A DNA stretch of 64,000 nucleotides, taken from assembly GCA_020630615.1 (NCBI GenBank), contig JAHDBA010000002.1:157289-221288 (forward strand), written 5' to 3'. This DNA comes from Myxococcota bacterium (GTDB taxonomy: Bacteria > Myxococcota > UBA727 > JAHDBA01). The notes beneath the pieces are model-generated. The model worked only from the letters and a program-made list of their open reading frames with translations. It ran no database searches and was not told where the DNA came from. Positions 18,395 to 28,083 of this stretch are shown here, piece by piece (the first letter of the stretch is position 1; each line of letters opens with the position of its first letter). Made by a program: the position numbers and the translations under genes.

Positions 18395-19524
18395 TCGAGT
18401 CGCGTTAAGACAAACCAAATCGCAAACGCAATTGCAGCGAGTAAGACAATTCCAATTCCAAGCCAAATGATATCCCCCAGAGCAATCTTACGAGGCGATT
18501 TATCTTTTGGCTTCTTTGTTTTATCGGGCGCTATGTTTTCTTTCGCCTTGGCATTCTGCCGATTTTCATCGGCGATATTTTGGTCCGGAGCCAGGTTTGT
18601 CCCTGCGCTTTCTCCTTCTTCTCCCCTCTCGCCTTTTTGTTGTTCTTCAAGACGGTCAGGGTTGGCTGTTGCACTTGGCTCAAGATCATCGGGGGAGAGC
18701 TCATCATGTTCTTCTGCCCCATCCAGACGATCTGGAGAGAGCAAAGGGTCCTCGGGGTCAAGACTCGGAGCAACCTCTGGCGCAACCTGCGTTGCAAGCT
18801 CTGGGATATCATCGAGACGCCCCAAGAACTTAGCACTCGGGTCGATGTAGGTCAGTCGCAAAGCGCCCAGGAGTATTTCATCACCATCGCGTAAAAGAGT
18901 TGGGGTCTTCACCTTTTGTTGATTGAGTACGACACCGTTTTTCGACTGGTTGTCACGAATGGTGATTTCTGTCCAATCACGCTTAATGAGTGCATGGTGT
19001 CGTGAGATATTGGGATCGTTGATATGAAAATCACAATCCACATGGCGCCCAATCAAAACTTCATTGAGATCGGGTGGCAGCCGATAGTGTTTACCTTGAT
19101 CGGGCCCGTTCATCACACGAAGGTAAGGAAGGTCCTCCGCAAGACTTGAGCCCAAAACACGTGAGACCAATTCATCCCCACTGGAGGACTCCTTAACTTC
19201 GTCAGCGGCAAGGGCTTCACATTTAAAGTTGATCTTAAAATGAATGAGGTCAATCTCATCCCCATGTCTCAAGCGTTTATCGATACCAGCCCCAAGCAGA
19301 CGACCGTTGAGCTTTGTGCCATGCGTTGACTTCAAATCTCGGATGAACCATTCGCCATGCTCTTCACGCAAAACACAATGGTTTCGGCTTACAGTGGAAA
19401 GAGGAATTTGTACGTCGTTCGTCTCATCTCGACCCAGTGAAATAGTGCTCTGGCTAAAGTCGTAATCAAAGCGTTTGATCTCCTTACCTGGGATATCCAT
19501 GACGACGTGAAGTGATACATCCAT
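18391..19524 (-). CDS. tandem FHA-domain membrane protein
   Basis: This 377-residue protein has two FHA domains. The first (residues ~25-100) shows [20 protein letters not shown] and STHGTKLNG. The second (~145-215) shows [20 protein letters not shown] and SKNGVVLN. Both keep the GR...S..H...NG core that reads phosphothreonine. A long acidic/Pro/Glu-rich linker and one C-terminal membrane segment ([22 protein letters not shown]) follow, so the FHA domains face the cytoplasm as a tail-anchored sensor of kinase signalling. The ATG has AGGGA at good spacing. The TPR lipoprotein gene ends 9 nt upstream on the same strand. Confidence 0.9.
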   Translation of the reverse strand: MDVSLHVVMDIPGKEIKRFDYDFSQSTISLGRDETNDVQIPLSTVSRNHCVLREEHGEWFIRDLKSTHGTKLNGRLLGAGIDKRLRHGDEIDLIHFKINFKCEALAADEVKESSSGDELVSRVLGSSLAEDLPYLRVMNGPDQGKHYRLPPDLNEVLIGRHVDCDFHINDPNISRHHALIKRDWTEITIRDNQSKNGVVLNQQKVKTPTLLRDGDEILLGALRLTYIDPSAKFLGRLDDIPELATQVAPEVAPSLDPEDPLLSPDRLDGAEEHDELSPDDLEPSATANPDRLEEQQKGERGEEGESAGTNLAPDQNIADENRQNAKAKENIAPDKTKKPKDKSPRKIALGDIIWLGIGIVLLAAIAFAIWFVLTRLD

Positions 19525-19533
19525 ACGTATTCC

Positions 19534-20820
19534 CTAAAGGTTTGCCGATCGGAGTAGCGACGATGGGGACGAATTTTGCGTAGTGTTGCTCGTATGTGTC
19601 TCCGGGCTTTCGAGGGTACCAATCCACCCTTGGCATTCCTCCAGTTCTCGGGCATGACTTTCGTTGTTCGGGCAACTTCGAAAACTCCGACAATATTCTT
19701 CCATTCTATCGGGTTGGGAAATCTCCTCATAATATTTTGCCAGCCGGAAACTTGCCAAACAAAAATTGGGATCAAGCTCTAGCGTACGACGACATTCCGC
19801 TTGTGCGAGCTGTGGTAAGTTTTTGTCGAAAAGTAAAACACAGAGGCCGTAGTGACCACGGGGATCATTCTCATCTTTGCTTAATCGACTCATGTACCGA
19901 CTCAAGGATTTCGATTGAATTTTGATACCCTGATACGCGAGTTGAAGTTCTTCTCGGCATACGGGATGTTTGGGATCCAAGGTTAAGCATGCGGAAAAGT
20001 AGAAAAGGGCTTCTTCAAAACGTGCGTTCGCAAGATACAGATGCGCTAGATTGGCGATGCAGTCTTTCTCGTCGTTCTGAGCGACCAAACACTGATTGAA
20101 GAGCACCTCTGCTTCTTGAACACGTTGATTTCGCTTGTTCTCTTGTTCGCTCATTTCTGCCCGATAGGTCATAATAACCCCAAGGTCGCGGTATGCAGGT
20201 GCATATTCTGGGTGCAGTTGAAAGATCTTTCGATACTCATCTTCCGCTTTTTGATAAAAACGTTCGATATATTTTTTATCGCTTGGCGAAATATTCAAAT
20301 AGAACTTGGTCGCATCGAGTTGCATGTTTTGCTTCTCTGCTTCGTTCACTTCTTTTTGATAACTTTGTGCGCGCCTTTTATCTCCTGTTCGCAGGTAGGC
20401 AAGCGCAAGATTGTATCGGCCATCAAGATAGTTTGGGTCAACTTCAACCGAGCTTTCAAAGTGATACGATGCAAGGTCGTAATTTCCACGTTGAAACTCA
20501 AGGACTCCCAAATTATTTCGTGCTTGAGAGAAATTTCCATCTTCACGCACGGAGCGTTTAAAATAGGTACTGGCTTTATCTTCATTACCGCGCGACAGCC
20601 AAATCATACCGAGGCCGTTCAGGCATTCCGGGCTTCGTTCATTGTATTCCAAGCAGATTTCACATGCAGTCTCCGCACCGATGAGATCTCCATTCTCGAG
20701 TTGAGTGATGCAAGTTCGCTGCTGCGTGAGTTCTTCGGGTGTACGTACTTTCGGGGCAGCACAGCTGATACCCAGTGCCATGACCCAAAATGCGATCGTT
20801 GTTAAAGCAAAAATCCTCAT
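19534..20820 (-). CDS. TPR lipoprotein (PilF/Tgl-like architecture)
   Basis: The 428-residue protein begins with a lipoprotein signal peptide (TTIAFWVMALGISC, lipobox GISC) and then consists almost entirely of TPR repeats from about residue 40 to 380 (for example SPECLNGLGMIWLSRGNEDK, and EALFYFSACLTLDP). The C-terminus is Ser/Thr-rich. The architecture resembles outer-membrane TPR lipoproteins such as PilF/Tgl that assist secretin assembly, but no secretin or pilus gene is in the window, so this role is inference. It is upstream of the FHA gene in the same direction. Confidence 0.8.
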   Translation of the reverse strand: MRIFALTTIAFWVMALGISCAAPKVRTPEELTQQRTCITQLENGDLIGAETACEICLEYNERSPECLNGLGMIWLSRGNEDKASTYFKRSVREDGNFSQARNNLGVLEFQRGNYDLASYHFESSVEVDPNYLDGRYNLALAYLRTGDKRRAQSYQKEVNEAEKQNMQLDATKFYLNISPSDKKYIERFYQKAEDEYRKIFQLHPEYAPAYRDLGVIMTYRAEMSEQENKRNQRVQEAEVLFNQCLVAQNDEKDCIANLAHLYLANARFEEALFYFSACLTLDPKHPVCREELQLAYQGIKIQSKSLSRYMSRLSKDENDPRGHYGLCVLLFDKNLPQLAQAECRRTLELDPNFCLASFRLAKYYEEISQPDRMEEYCRSFRSCPNNESHARELEECQGWIGTLESPETHTSNTTQNSSPSSLLRSANL

Positions 20821-20977
20821 GGTTCATGTTAAGTGCAGCACAAAATCAACATCAAACTAAAGCATGGAAATTAACGACATTTCTCTCAAATTCGGGCAAA
20901 ATAGATTTGTACTAAATGTCCACTCACACCAACGTTCTTAGTGGTGATGTTTTGGAGATGAAAACCTTGGGTCGCGT

Positions 20978-23254
20978 ATGTATGCTGATGTAGTTGTTGT
21001 TGAGGCGAAAATGCCTTACGCGATAACCTATCGAATTCCCAAGGTGCTTGAGAAAACCATTCAAATTGGTGCATGGGTACAGGTACCTTTGAGAAAACGA
21101 TTGCAGGTCGGCGTTGTTGTTGGTTGTCATCAAGAAACATCTGTAGCTGAAGCAAAGATTAAGTTTATCGAATCATGTGTTGAAACCTTACCCGAGTGTC
21201 GACCCTCTCAAGTCGAATCAAGCCGTTTTCTTAGTTCGTATTATGGGGGAAACGCATCGAGTATTTGGGCGCTGAATCTCCCACCCAACGCACTGAATTC
21301 CATTAAAGTGCGCTACAAAATCACGGAGAACGGAAAAAAATCGCAGTTCTTTTATGCGAATTCAAATCTAAAACCCAAAGAGGCAAAAGCCTTGAGTGAG
21401 ATTGATGACGGGGTTTTACGGAATAAAGAGCAGCTTCGTCGCAAAGGTTTCACTCTCCGCTTTATCGAGCGTGCTTTGGAAAATGGGCTGATTGAGAAGC
21501 GTCCCTCAGTTTTGGAGTCTCAACGAAAAAAGTCGAAGAATATCGAAGCGCAAGACTCGAGAGACTATGAATTTGTGGAAGCACCCTACGAGCTGAATCG
21601 CGCGCAACGAGCGGCGCTTGATCGAATGGAAGAACAACCTCAAGGGCGTTTTTTGATTCATGGTGTGACGGGCTCCGGCAAAACTGAACTTTATATTCAG
21701 CGACTGCATCAAGTACTCTCAGCGGGGGGAAGCGCGTGTGTGGTTGTCCCTGAAATTGCCTTGAGTCTTCAAATCGCTGAACGTATTCAAAGTCGCGTTC
21801 GCGTCAAGAGTTGTGCTACGAATTCGATGGCTGGGGTGCGCGCGCGTCAAGAGGCATGGTGGGCAGCGTATGGTGCAGGTTCACGCCTCTTTATCGGGCC
21901 ACGATCAATATTGACCTTACCCTACCAGTCATTGGATTTGATTGTTGTCGACGAAAGCCATGACGCTTCGCTTAAACAAGATGAGTCCCCTCGGTACCAT
22001 GGTCGAGAGTTTGCGATGTGGCTTTCAAATCATTTTAACGCACAATTGATCTTGGGCAGCGCAACGCCTTCGATTGAGTCCCGTGTACGCGTTACGAATG
22101 GGCATCTGGAAAAAATCACCTTGAACGAACGCGCATCGTCCGATGCGAGAATGCCTACAATTCGACTCGTTGATATGTTGGAACGTGAGCAAAAGAAGGT
22201 GAGTCAAAAACGGGATAGGGCTCAAAGTCATGGTTCAAGTCAGGCAATCTTTTCCGGACCCCTTCAAAAAGCACTTTTACAACGCTTCGAGGCACAAGAG
22301 CAATCTTTACTTTTTCTGAACCGCCGCGGGTTTTCGAGCATTGTTCTTTGTGACACTTGCGGTCTCACTCAGCAGTGTCCGAATTGTAGTTCAGGACTTA
22401 CCTTTTATGAATCGCGAATGCGTTACCAGTGTCATTATTGTGGCTTTTCTGCTAAAGCTTGGTCGGAATGTTCTGAGTGTCGTGAAGAAGCTCTTGTTCC
22501 TTACGGCTTGGGGACAGAGCGAGTTGAAAACGAAGTTCGTAACCTGCTCCCTCAAGCAAGGATTGTACGTTTAGATCGAGACCGTATCCGCAATGAGAAG
22601 GATCTCATCGAGGCCTTTGCGAGAGTACATTCTGGAGAGTGTGATGTGGTGATCGGGACTCAGATGATTACCAAAGGACATGATTTCCCCGGGGTTACAT
22701 TAACAGGTGTCATCGATGCTGACCTTGGTCTGGCTTTCCCGGATTTTAGAGCTGAAGAAAACGTTTTAACCAATCTCATCCAAGTGTCTGGGCGTGCTGG
22801 GCGTGCTGAAAAAGCTGGGGAAGTCATCGTTCAAAGTCATTTTTGTGACCATCGCGTTCTTCAATGTTTCGCGATGAATCGAAGTGAAGAACTTTTTGCA
22901 ACGATCGCGGAAGAACGCGATGCTGCCGGCTTAGCACCGCAGTATCCAACATTGATGGTGCGTCTTTCTTCAACTGAAGAAGCGCTTGCCGCTCGCGGGG
23001 CCGACTGGTTGGCAAACACCTTACGCGAAGTGCCAAGGCAAGTGGGATTTGACTTTGTGTGCACAGGGCCGAGTCCATCTCCACTGTCCAAAATCAAAAA
23101 TCGCTTTCGCTTTCAAATTTGGTTGAGTTTTGAAAATCGTGCCCATCGGCATCGTATACAGAATTGGATTGAGGAGTTGGTGTTTCACAAAAGCGCAAAA
23201 GAAGTCAGTAAAATTCGGGTGATTTGTGATGTCGACCCCGTCAACTTAATGTAA
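20978..23254 (+). CDS. priA: primosomal protein N' (PriA helicase)
   Basis: This is the replication-restart helicase. An N-terminal DNA-binding domain (residues ~1-100) is followed by SF2 helicase motifs GVTGSGKTELY (Walker A), VDESHDASLKQ (DESH box) and GSATPS. The zinc-binding region has eight cysteines in four pairs: CDTCGL, CPNCSS, CHYCGF and CSEC. The helicase C-terminal motifs QVSGRAGRA and GTQMITKGHDFP follow. The length of 758 is normal. It lies divergent from the TPR lipoprotein gene with 157 nt between starts. Confidence 0.95.
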   Translation: MYADVVVVEAKMPYAITYRIPKVLEKTIQIGAWVQVPLRKRLQVGVVVGCHQETSVAEAKIKFIESCVETLPECRPSQVESSRFLSSYYGGNASSIWALNLPPNALNSIKVRYKITENGKKSQFFYANSNLKPKEAKALSEIDDGVLRNKEQLRRKGFTLRFIERALENGLIEKRPSVLESQRKKSKNIEAQDSRDYEFVEAPYELNRAQRAALDRMEEQPQGRFLIHGVTGSGKTELYIQRLHQVLSAGGSACVVVPEIALSLQIAERIQSRVRVKSCATNSMAGVRARQEAWWAAYGAGSRLFIGPRSILTLPYQSLDLIVVDESHDASLKQDESPRYHGREFAMWLSNHFNAQLILGSATPSIESRVRVTNGHLEKITLNERASSDARMPTIRLVDMLEREQKKVSQKRDRAQSHGSSQAIFSGPLQKALLQRFEAQEQSLLFLNRRGFSSIVLCDTCGLTQQCPNCSSGLTFYESRMRYQCHYCGFSAKAWSECSECREEALVPYGLGTERVENEVRNLLPQARIVRLDRDRIRNEKDLIEAFARVHSGECDVVIGTQMITKGHDFPGVTLTGVIDADLGLAFPDFRAEENVLTNLIQVSGRAGRAEKAGEVIVQSHFCDHRVLQCFAMNRSEELFATIAEERDAAGLAPQYPTLMVRLSSTEEALAARGADWLANTLREVPRQVGFDFVCTGPSPSPLSKIKNRFRFQIWLSFENRAHRHRIQNWIEELVFHKSAKEVSKIRVICDVDPVNLM

Positions 23255-23299
23255 ACTAAAGCCAAACGTTAGTTGCTGCATCGAGTCAAAGGAGGTTTA

Positions 23300-23587
23300 A
23301 TGGCAATCAAAATTGATCGTTGTGTGTGTCATGATACTTCTTTCGATGATCTTAAATCTTTGGCTCAGACAAAAGAACTTGATGAGTTCATGGAGCTCTT
23401 TGAAGATTCGGAAGCAGATTTTGGTCGTGGTTGCGGCATGTGCCGTGTCTATGTGGACGAAATGCTTAAAAGCGGAGAAACGAACTTTCAACGTTTGATC
23501 TTAAGGGACGATCCACTTTTGGCTGGCACCCAAGGTAAGTTGACACGACGCGGACTCAAAATGAGTTTGGACGATTCAGAGACTTAG
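23300..23587 (+). CDS. BFD-like [2Fe-2S]-binding protein
   Basis: This 95-residue protein starts at ATG 23300 behind a near-perfect Shine-Dalgarno, AAAGGAGG, 5 nt away; the frame can be extended upstream but has no ribosome site there. It has a C-x-C pair near the N-terminus (DRCVCHD) and a C-x2-C pair (GCGMCRVYV) after a ~32-residue helical stretch, as in bacterioferritin-associated ferredoxin domains. The C-terminal ~35 residues are basic and unassigned. It follows priA by 46 nt and meets the convergent DUF1287-like gene end to end. Confidence 0.75.
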   Translation: MAIKIDRCVCHDTSFDDLKSLAQTKELDEFMELFEDSEADFGRGCGMCRVYVDEMLKSGETNFQRLILRDDPLLAGTQGKLTRRGLKMSLDDSET

Positions 23588-24132
23588 GGAAGATCACCAT
23601 AGCCAATAAAGTCGCGATCGTAATCACTACCACGGCTTATCGTGATGAGCTTAACATCGTATCCATCTTTAGAGTTGCCTTGAGAGACCACCACTCGCGT
23701 TGCACGGGTTCGTTGAGCTTCAATGATTATTCCAGAGCGATCTGGGATAAAATTATAGCGCCCTCGATCGCCGACATCGAAAAATGCAATCATACCAGGA
23801 ACAGGAAGAGGGTGCCCGCCACGAGGAAGGTAAAAATTCTGTCGCTTCATGTAGTGTGCGAGATTTAGCGAAGAACGAAAAAAGTAGTTTCGTCCGGGGG
23901 TATTCGCACCACCACCAATTTTTAGGTATCCCTCAGGGGATTTTTGAAAATCGCGTTGCATCGCATCTTGAAGCCATGGGCTACCTGCGACCATCGCAAC
24001 ATCAATCGGACACAAGTCGCTATGAATCGGGTCGAAATTTGAATTGCTTGTAAATCCCACCATCGCCCTTGCGGCAGTAACAAGGTGCTGCCTTCGACTT
24101 TTTCGAGCGTCGCTGAGACCATGAAAACTCAC
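23584..24132 (-). CDS. DUF1287-like / cell-wall amidase-like protein
   Basis: This 182-residue protein starts at an ATGA overlap with the end of the acyl-CoA ligase pseudogene upstream. The order of elements recalls DUF1287, an NlpC/P60-related fold: a Cys in SDLCPIDVAMVA, an LQDAMQRDF helix, then VPGMIAFFD and a late RSGIIIEA. However, no clear His catalytic residue or signal peptide is visible, so activity is uncertain. A generic amidase-like fold is my best reading; the match is weak. Confidence 0.45.
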   Translation of the reverse strand: MSFHGLSDARKSRRQHLVTAARAMVGFTSNSNFDPIHSDLCPIDVAMVAGSPWLQDAMQRDFQKSPEGYLKIGGGANTPGRNYFFRSSLNLAHYMKRQNFYLPRGGHPLPVPGMIAFFDVGDRGRYNFIPDRSGIIIEAQRTRATRVVVSQGNSKDGYDVKLITISRGSDYDRDFIGYGDLP

Positions 24133-25759
24133 TTAACCACCTCTGTGAGAGGGTGCCAGCAATCGTGTCCTTCTGTCAAAACACTTTGCATGATTATCGC
24201 TCGAATCTTCTCCTTTTGAATCTTCCCAAGCGCATTCCGTGGTAATCGTTTCATCACAACGAAATTCTTGGGAACTTCAAAGTTCGCGAGTTTTGTTTTC
24301 AAGATCTTTTTGACCTCTGAAACGTGCGGGAGTGTCGTCTCACGATCACCTTCCATCTCGACAGCACAGACCACACGCTGTCCCCAACAGGGGGCATCGA
24401 TCCCGACTACTGCACAAGAAAAACCGTCGAAAGAGCTTTGGATGGCATTTTCAACTTTAAGCGCAGACACTTTTTCGCCTTCACTTTTAAATACGTGCCT
24501 ACCATCTCGACCGAGAATATAACATCTGCCTTGGGTTAAACGCACTTGATCTCCTGTGGCAAACGTTCCGTCTTCTCGTATTGACTGCTTGAAATTGTCT
24601 TCCCTACCCCAATATCCACGAAATACACTCGGACCTTTGAGGTGGAGCACGCCTTCATAAGTTTTGTGGGCATCTGTATTTTCATCAACCATCACCAATC
24701 TATCTTCCGTCATAATTGCGCAATCAACACTTGGCAGCGGGAAGCCTACACTGGAAGCCACACGTTCTCCCCGATAAGGGTTGCTCAACGCCATCCCAAC
24801 TTCACTCATACCATAACGTTCCAAAATCGAGTGCGTCGAGATTACTCTCCATCGCTTAAAGGCCGGCTCACTTAAGGCGGCAGAACCTGACACAAAGAGG
24901 CGCATTGCTGCGAGTCGACCAGAAGCGTGCTCTTGGTCGATATGCGCAAGTTGGTCAAACTTTTGAATGAGCTGCGCATAGGGTGTGGGTACAGTCATTA
25001 AAACATTGGCTTTGGAGTCGATGAGTGACGATAGAATTGATACGTTCTCTTGTTTTAATCTTTTGAGATCGGGGAGCACAATTTGAGAACCTGCCAGAAG
25101 AGATGTGAAGATGTGGTTCGTTAATCCATGAACATGGTGTAGGGGCAAGGTATAAAAAAAAACGTCGCGATCACTGCTTTTCAGGCATCCACAAGAATCT
25201 CCGCTTGTGCACGAAGATTCCCATGACTTAAGGGGACCCCTTTGGGAACACCTGTCGTTCCCGATGTCGTTAGCAAAAGAGCGATGTCCTCTTCTTGAGG
25301 AGGGCGAAGAAAGGGAGCACTAACTTGGTGAATATTCGTGGTGAGAGCATTGCTACCGTCAAATAACGGAAGTGTGTAGGGTGTCGCTTTAGCATCGGAA
25401 CGCGAGTCGCTCACAAGGAGTGTCGTGCCAGCATCGAGGCGCTGAGAATCAAAAAGCAAGCTTAACATGTAGGGCGATACTGAAACGTTCAATAAGCTCG
25501 TTGCGAGCGGATGCAGGTAAACCCGAATACAGAGGCATTGCGTTAAGGTTCCGATCCCAGGCCGCAGCCATGATGGTCAAAACCAAAGGTTGCGCTCTGC
25601 ATTAAAGCTTACGATACTTTGTTCAGGAAGTTGATATCGATTCAGAATGCGTCCGAACACAAAAGTGTAGTGCTGTAAACATTGAGCAGAGTAGCAATGC
25701 TCCTGAACCCATATCTCAAAAGATTTGGATGCACTCCAAAAGAGTTCGTGGAGCGTCAT
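24129..25759 (-). pseudogene. MatB-like acyl-CoA synthetase broken by frameshifts
   Basis: Read from 25759 to 24129, three reading frames together give one AMP-binding acyl-CoA ligase. An N-terminal piece (25759 to ~25590) ends at FNAER. The next ~95 nt only make sense in another frame, reading PLVLTIMAAAWDRN...NELIERFS. The original frame then returns with SPYMLSLLFD through the AMP-binding loop TTSGTTGVPKG. A third shift near 25186 is needed before SSDRDVFFYTLPLHHVHGL. The rest (to 24129) is intact, with the adenylation and hinge motifs ERYGMSEVG and TGDQV. The PLHHVHGL pattern resembles MatB/ACSF3 malonyl-CoA ligases. Either a decayed gene or sequencing errors; no stop-free single frame exists. 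Confidence 0.8.
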
Positions 25760-26277
25760 AAACTCGCACTGGCATTCTCAAGTTCTTGCGGCATTGGGCA
25801 TTTGAAAGAAGGGTTCATGGCTTGCTCAACAAGATTGACACTTCGAATTTGAAGGTCAGAGAGCGACTTCTCCTCAAGGTCAAGAGTGGCACTCAAATTG
25901 CTTTGTTCATCTTTTGAAGTGTGAACGAAATTGTGTAGTGCTTCTTTCATTCTACGATGCACTTCTGCACTGTGTGCAAAGTTGATATCGAGCGTCGAAA
26001 AATTGTTGTACAAATAGTCCAGACATTGAGGTTGTCTCATGAGTCGCCAATTCGTGGCAGAGAGGGCAACGTCGACTCTTTTTTGGGTCTCGTCCAAAGA
26101 ATTGCCCATTCGCGCAATTCGCTTGGATAGCGACTCGTGTAGAGTCCGTTGACTCGCCTCATCTGCCATGCGTTGAGGCGTGCTTGAGCACGCAAATATC
26201 GATGTCGAGAGTACGACAAGAATGAGTGCTTTTCGAGAGATAGGGCTGTCGATTAAAGGAGTCATCTTAGTTCTCAT
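25756..26277 (-). CDS. small lipoprotein, unknown function
   Basis: This 173-residue protein has a lipoprotein signal (ALILVVLSTSIFACSS, lipobox IFAC) and a helical, charged body (HESLSKRIARMGNSLDETQKR) with two later cysteines (PQCLDYL, FKCPMPQ) that may form a disulfide. I do not recognise a family. ATG 26277 overlaps the stop of xseB; a second ATG at 26265 would give a normal-length n-region and is equally possible. Its end overlaps the start of the acyl-CoA ligase remnant by 4 nt, so the three were probably one transcript. Confidence 0.65.
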   Translation of the reverse strand: MRTKMTPLIDSPISRKALILVVLSTSIFACSSTPQRMADEASQRTLHESLSKRIARMGNSLDETQKRVDVALSATNWRLMRQPQCLDYLYNNFSTLDINFAHSAEVHRRMKEALHNFVHTSKDEQSNLSATLDLEEKSLSDLQIRSVNLVEQAMNPSFKCPMPQELENASASL

Positions 26278-26500
26278 TTGGAGTTTTTAATTCTTCAACA
26301 CGGCTTTCATAATCGTTAAGAATCGTGTGTCCATTTTTCGCCAATTGAACTCCTCGTTCATAGAGCGTAAAGCTCTCATCGAGGGATAGCTCACCGCTTT
26401 CGAGTTTCTGCACGATTGAACTCAATTCTTCCATTGAGTCTTCAAAATTCATCGTGGATTCTCTTTTTGTTTGTTCGGTCGACTTTGTCTTTGAAGGCAT
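26267..26500 (-). CDS. xseB: exodeoxyribonuclease VII small subunit
   Basis: This is XseB, the small subunit of exonuclease VII, which degrades single-stranded DNA. The family pattern is clear: FEDSMEELSSIVQKLESGEL, then SLDESFTLYERGVQLAK, a helical hairpin. The ATG at 26500 gives 77 residues, the usual family length. The frame can be extended to a GTG at 26524. It starts 30 nt after xseA in the same direction. Confidence 0.9.
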   Translation of the reverse strand: MPSKTKSTEQTKRESTMNFEDSMEELSSIVQKLESGELSLDESFTLYERGVQLAKNGHTILNDYESRVEELKTPNEN

Positions 26501-26530
26501 ACACTTTAATAGGCGCTTCGGCACAAGCTT

Positions 26531-28042
26531 TCAAGATTCTTGTTTATTCTCTTTGTTTAAATCAATGTGAAGCACTTTGGATTGGATGCGACCGTCGTGA
26601 ACTAGGAGAGAATACTCGTCTCCAACTTTAAAGTCCCGCATCGACCTTAGTGTCGCATTGCGTCTCTCATTTCGTGCAAGGCAGTAACCGCGCCCCAGTG
26701 TTTTCAAGGGTGACAACGAGTCTAGAACTTCTGTAGCACGACTCAAATCACTGAATTTTGACTTCAAACTCGATGTTTGTGCCATCTGAAGCTGCTTAAG
26801 ACTGGACTTAAGCCCAACTCGAAGCCTATCAATATCGGGTAAGGACTCTTTGAGTGCGTACTCATGAGCATTGAGCAGAGCTTTCTTCTGACCCAAAAGA
26901 GTTCGTGGGCTAAATCTTTCGAGTATCATCTCAAATTCAGTCCTGAGCTCTTTCGCGTTCTTGGATATGTCAACAATGGAGCGCTCGAGAGTGCTTTCAA
27001 GTGTCGATATTCGATGCAATGCACGTTCTAAAACGAGCTTGGGTGACACGATTGAGCTTGCGGTGAGGCCGAGACGATGTGCTGCGTGATCCAGCCGATA
27101 CCGAAGCTGATCGTGCAAACGCTCTTGGAGCAAGGCCCACTCCTCAAGCGTTCCTTTCAGATGCTGGCAGACGATTTCTGCAGCGTGGGTTGGGGTTGCT
27201 GCTCGAATATCTGTGACCTCATCAATCAACATGCGATCGCGTTCATGGCCTACACCGGCGACCGTACAGAGATTCATCTGAGCAATATAACGAATAAGCC
27301 TTTCATCACTAAAGGAAAGAAGATCTTCAAAAGCCCCACCGCCCCGACTGATAATCACAGCATCAAAACGATGAATCTGTTCTTCGATGGTCGAAAGTGC
27401 ATGAAGGAGTTCATCGACACTCTTTTGTCCTTGAACACTCGCATGAAATACATGCAGTCGGATCGGTAATTGAGAACTTAATATTACTTTTTGAATGTCG
27501 CGCAGTGCATCGCCTTGTCTCGAGGTCACCAATGCGAGGTCTCGGGTCAGTCGGGGGAGCTCTTTTTTCCGAGTATCATTGAAGAGGCCTTCGTTGCGTA
27601 ATCGTTCATAGCGTTCCCGTAGTTCGACGCGTAGTTCGCCTTCTCCTTTATGCGCGAGTCCAAGGACCTGAGCCTGAAAGCGCCCGCTACGCTTATAGAG
27701 GGTCAAGCGCGCATCAATAATCACTTCACCCTCGAGCTTTGCCCGGAGTCGATTTGCAACGTCACGAAAAAGCACACACGCAAGTTCTGCATCACGATCT
27801 TTAAGCGTGAAGTAGATATGCCCCGATTGGGCTCGCCTCAAATTTGAGATTTCACCACGAATCTGTAGACGCGGAATCTCTTGGTGCAATAGTCTTGCAA
27901 CCTGTCGTACACATTGGGATACGCTTAATGCTTGTGAGTCTTTGGTTGAGGTGGATGCACCTCTTCGAGGTTCGACGTGTTGAATATCTTTAGGTTCACG
28001 CTGAAGGCTCTTCGAGAACAAGGATCGGTGAGAATAGCTCAT
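26531..28042 (-). CDS. xseA: exodeoxyribonuclease VII large subunit
   Basis: This is XseA, catalytic subunit of exonuclease VII. The N-terminal OB-fold (LQIRGEISNLRRAQSGHIYFTLKD, residues ~60-85) precedes the nuclease domain (ALVTSRQGDALRDI, VIISRGGGAFEDLLSFSDE, AGVGHERDRMLIDEV). A long coiled-coil region and the C-terminal LSPLKTLGRGYCLA strand complete the fold. The length of 503 is a little above the ~450 typical because of an N-terminal Arg/Ser-rich extension of ~40 residues. It is followed by xseB. Confidence 0.94.
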   Translation of the reverse strand: MSYSHRSLFSKSLQREPKDIQHVEPRRGASTSTKDSQALSVSQCVRQVARLLHQEIPRLQIRGEISNLRRAQSGHIYFTLKDRDAELACVLFRDVANRLRAKLEGEVIIDARLTLYKRSGRFQAQVLGLAHKGEGELRVELRERYERLRNEGLFNDTRKKELPRLTRDLALVTSRQGDALRDIQKVILSSQLPIRLHVFHASVQGQKSVDELLHALSTIEEQIHRFDAVIISRGGGAFEDLLSFSDERLIRYIAQMNLCTVAGVGHERDRMLIDEVTDIRAATPTHAAEIVCQHLKGTLEEWALLQERLHDQLRYRLDHAAHRLGLTASSIVSPKLVLERALHRISTLESTLERSIVDISKNAKELRTEFEMILERFSPRTLLGQKKALLNAHEYALKESLPDIDRLRVGLKSSLKQLQMAQTSSLKSKFSDLSRATEVLDSLSPLKTLGRGYCLARNERRNATLRSMRDFKVGDEYSLLVHDGRIQSKVLHIDLNKENKQES

Positions 28043-28083
28043 GGTATTACCAGCGATGAAGGGAAGGATATTTACTTCACGAT

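Noticed and set aside
20116..20805. Plus-strand 229-residue frame opposite the TPR lipoprotein
   Set aside because: It mirrors the TPR codons, lacks a ribosome site and has no recognisable domain.
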